From Acanthornis magna (taxonomy: Eukaryota > Chordata > Aves > Passeriformes > Acanthizidae): 64,000 bases of DNA. Below, one piece after another: positions 61,281 to 64,000 of this stretch (positions are counted from its first letter, which is position 1; each line of letters opens with the position of its first letter). The stretch covers positions 17,293,501 to 17,357,500 of the forward strand of contig JAWUZG010000032.1 of NCBI GenBank assembly GCA_036785705.1, given 5' to 3'. The position numbers and the translations under genes were made by a program. The notes under the pieces are model-generated. The model saw nothing but the letters and a program-made list of their open reading frames with translations, made no database searches and was not told the DNA's origin.

Positions 61281-64000
61281 CTGGGAAAAAAACAAAACAA
61301 AAACAAACCAGTGAAATATATTCAGAACAAAATAAGAAGGGTGCGACTGTTGCAGAGGAGCTTGGAATTTGTACAAATCCACAGAGACAAAGTGAGAGAG
61401 GGGGAGAGAGAGACAGCTGCAGAATTTTAACTCAAAACATGCTGGCCTGTCAACAAAAAGTATATCCTAATACAATAACCACTCCTACCACATGAATAGC
61501 TGCTGCACTCTACTCCACCATCTTCTGTCACATGTATTTGGTCAGGCTTAGTACTTGGGGCAGGAGCTGATGACGACATCTATTTCAAGTGCGTTACGTT
61601 ATGGGGATTTCTAAAAGCTAAACCGCGAAGATAACAGGCTGCCAGCTTTAACCTGTTGCTCTTTGGCTTGCTCAAGGAACACAGCAAGGACTTCTGCCTG
61701 TGTGCTGCTCCCCTCGAGAAAACTAAGAAGTGAAAGCACTTCCTTCTGGTCTCCTGTCTACTTCAGAGGAAGGAAACTGTCCTATTCTCATGCTCTGAGA
61801 AGTGTGAAAAGGGGACGGTTCAGCTAAATCACATCTCTCCATCAACCTACGAAGCACAATGCTGTAATCTTTTCCTCTTCTCCTTCCACCTGTTTGCAAT
61901 TATCCACCAGTGACAGCTACATAAAACAGTTTAAATTTTAGCACTGACACGCAATCAAAGGCATTTTCAGGAAACAAAATCTCCTTAAAAATAAAAGGAG
62001 ATTATGCAACAGAATCTCCCTGGCTACTTTGATTTTTATTACAGTGATTGTTTATATTATCTCTTGAGAGCAGGTCAGCTGTCCAAAAGGAAACACCAAA
62101 ATGTCCTGAGTAACAGCTGACAATGCTCAAAATTCTTGCTCTTAGCTCTGCATTACGTAACTCTGCTACTGGAGGGGAGCATCTGAAACATGTACTGCAG
62201 CCGTGGCAGCCCCTCGCCCAGCAGCCCTGCACTCAGCAACCAACACAGCTCACTCAAAGCCCTGCAAAAGGCATCACATTGCTGACCTTTTAGATACTTA
62301 TTCAGCATCATTCCCATGACTCCAAGCCCATCTGGACACATATTTTGAATTGCAACAGTTACTACAAAAGTGCAAGACTATTTAATATTGATTGATATAT
62401 TTATTAAGCCTTTAAGTTTTTAAGTATTTGTACTATTACATGTAGGAACACACTACTGCAAAACAGCAATACGAAATTTTTAGTGTCACTTTATCAATTT
62501 GTCATGACATTCTAAAATCTACAGAAAGTACTTTAAGAAACAAGCATATGAGAAACTCAAGCAGGATTCTAGAACAAGAATATACTTTTTGCTCTGACTA
62601 CAAATGGATTTGAATTGCAACTGTTTTGTAGTCTTGATCTTTTGCTTCTGAAATTCAGGGAATGTATATACTTACCTAAGCAACAATGGCTAAATTGTGT
62701 TTGATACTAGGGATCTTGTGAATGACAAATCTATGTCAAAATGTCTGAACTTGTTCATTTGCAGTGAACTTTTTCACTTCGTAATCATTTAACAAACAAG
62801 ATTATACATTTAATAGAATTCTGTGCTGTGGATACTTCATCTGGCTGCCACAGCTCATCTCAATATTCAAGATATGTGCGATCCACCCACGACCGATACA
62901 AAATTATGTGCACATTTCATTCAACAACATTGTTATAAAATTAGCTCAGCTGAAATAGGCTTGCAAAAATATCTGAAATTCTCATTTCAGATTAGCAACA
63001 TTTGTGAATTTAAAGAACCCAGCACATGTGTTGCTGAAATATTAGAACATGGCCGCCAAAATGTTAAAATAATCAGGGTGGGGTGCAAGAAAGAAAAGAA
63101 AATGCCTTGCGGGAAGTGAAGGGGTGGAGGGGAAGAGGGGCCAAAACTACTGTGTTGTAAAAAATGAACACCTTTAAATGAAATATTTTCAAGTTAGTAG
63201 CATGATGGAAGAGCAAGCTCTACTAGGCAATGCCATTTTAATTAGTATCACTACTGCAGACATCTGGCAAATAGCTTCAACAAGGCAGAAACAGACTACA
63301 AATCAACAAATACTTATTGCTCCAGATTCAAGACAAATTTCAATTGAAAAATATACTATACAACACAACAGAAAATATGTTATTTGAAAAGATCACTGCT
63401 AGTTCTTTATGCTTTCCTTTCCCAGTTTTGATCTTGTTCTTACCTCTACATCCATTTAAAAATAATTTTTCCTCATTATAAAAACTAAGAGATTTGTACA
63501 TGCACAGAAGTTAATCCACAGTAGCTTGATGCACTGTGTCAGGCTTTTGGTAGTTTACAGGATTTTAAGATTAAAAAGCAAATGTCACAAACATACTTCC
63601 TGGCCTCAAAAAAACCCATTCCATATACTGTTTTTTATTTTCTAAAATTAAATTCTAAAGAAACAGGAAACTTCCATCATGTCCTGCCCCACATACTCCA
63701 GGCAAAAATAAATTCTACAACTTATTAAAGCTTTTGATCACCACCCCCACCCGGCCGCCAAATATCCAGACCAGCTATGACCTCTTCTCCCTGCCCTTTA
63801 GCAGATACTTGTATCTCCTTTTACACTTTATTTACTCACAGTCCTCTCTCTCTCTTCCTTACACACCTACAAGGCTCAAGCCTCTCTCACCATGCAGGAT
63901 TATCAGCGACTGTAACAGTGCTAGAAGACATTTTGAAGAAGTTAAAACACTGATCTGAATTCCAGAACTATAAAGTGATCTGGGAAGACAAGGGTGGGAT
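61281..64000 (-). other. MAP3K7 intron upstream of exon 13, open at the window edge
   Basis: At least 2.7 kb of intron. I searched it for the mammalian alternative exon 12 (SKPKRGHRKTASFGN region) and did not find it, so that exon lies further right, is lost, or was missed. The stretch 61,480-61,800 is richer in G+C than the rest and contains a possible alternative first exon. A GA-rich run lies at about 61,392-61,412. Confidence 0.75.

Noticed and set aside
61281..64000. Search for MAP3K7 alternative exon 12 (81 nt in mammals)
   Set aside because: No minus-strand segment matches the SKPKRGHRKTASFGN region. It is probably beyond the right edge.

Overview
This window looks like a piece of a bird chromosome. 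Every clear interspersed repeat is a CR1-type LINE fragment. The young ones carry the avian CR1 3' end with its CATAGAAT-like tail. I see no mammalian SINE or L1, overall repeat content is low, and the single gene is a vertebrate multi-exon gene with GT-AG introns. Nothing bacterial or viral is present: no operons, no ribosome-binding sites, no tRNA or rRNA genes, no CRISPR array and no retroviral element that I can recognise.

The only protein-coding gene I can support is the 3' portion of MAP3K7 (TAK1, mitogen-activated protein kinase kinase kinase 7), on the minus strand from about 61.3 kb down to its stop codon at 49,749-49,751. Five coding exons are visible (human-style numbers 13-17) at 61,213-61,277 (or 61,280), 55,490-55,598, 52,633-52,694, 51,978-52,093 and 49,749-49,929. 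Joined in frame they give the last ~176 residues of TAK1: the basic and serine-rich linker, then the C-terminal coiled coil that binds TAB2/TAB3. The kinase-domain exons lie beyond the right edge. The alternatively spliced 81-nt exon 12 known in mammals was not found in the window. The 3' UTR should run from 49,748 toward about 46.8 kb, with several candidate poly(A) signals.

The left three quarters (1 to about 46 kb) is intergenic DNA downstream of MAP3K7. In human 6q15 the neighbour on that side is BACH2, so this interval may be the BACH2-MAP3K7 intergenic region. That is an inference from human gene order, because BACH2 itself is not in the window. No open reading frame here looks like a real gene. 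What can be seen: an old degenerate CR1/L3-like LINE near the left end (0.7-1.8 kb), two palindromic MITE-like relics (3.96 and 25.1 kb), a CA microsatellite (5.2 kb), an old plus-strand CR1 (20.0-20.6 kb), a small isolated CpG-rich block (26.2-26.5 kb), several AT-rich stretches that look like conserved noncoding elements, and a cluster of four minus-strand CR1 fragments at 42.0-46.1 kb, next to the gene's 3' end.

The most useful second-look items are: (i) a NAGNAG tandem splice acceptor at MAP3K7 exon 13; (ii) the 116-nt exon 16, whose skipping would replace the coiled-coil C-terminus with ten residues; (iii) a possible alternative first exon in the intron upstream of exon 13 that would join in frame and encode a kinase-less TAK1 tail; (iv) a perfect 14-bp inverted repeat at the truncation point of one CR1 copy; and (v) the isolated CpG-rich block. 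I found no convincing new biological system.
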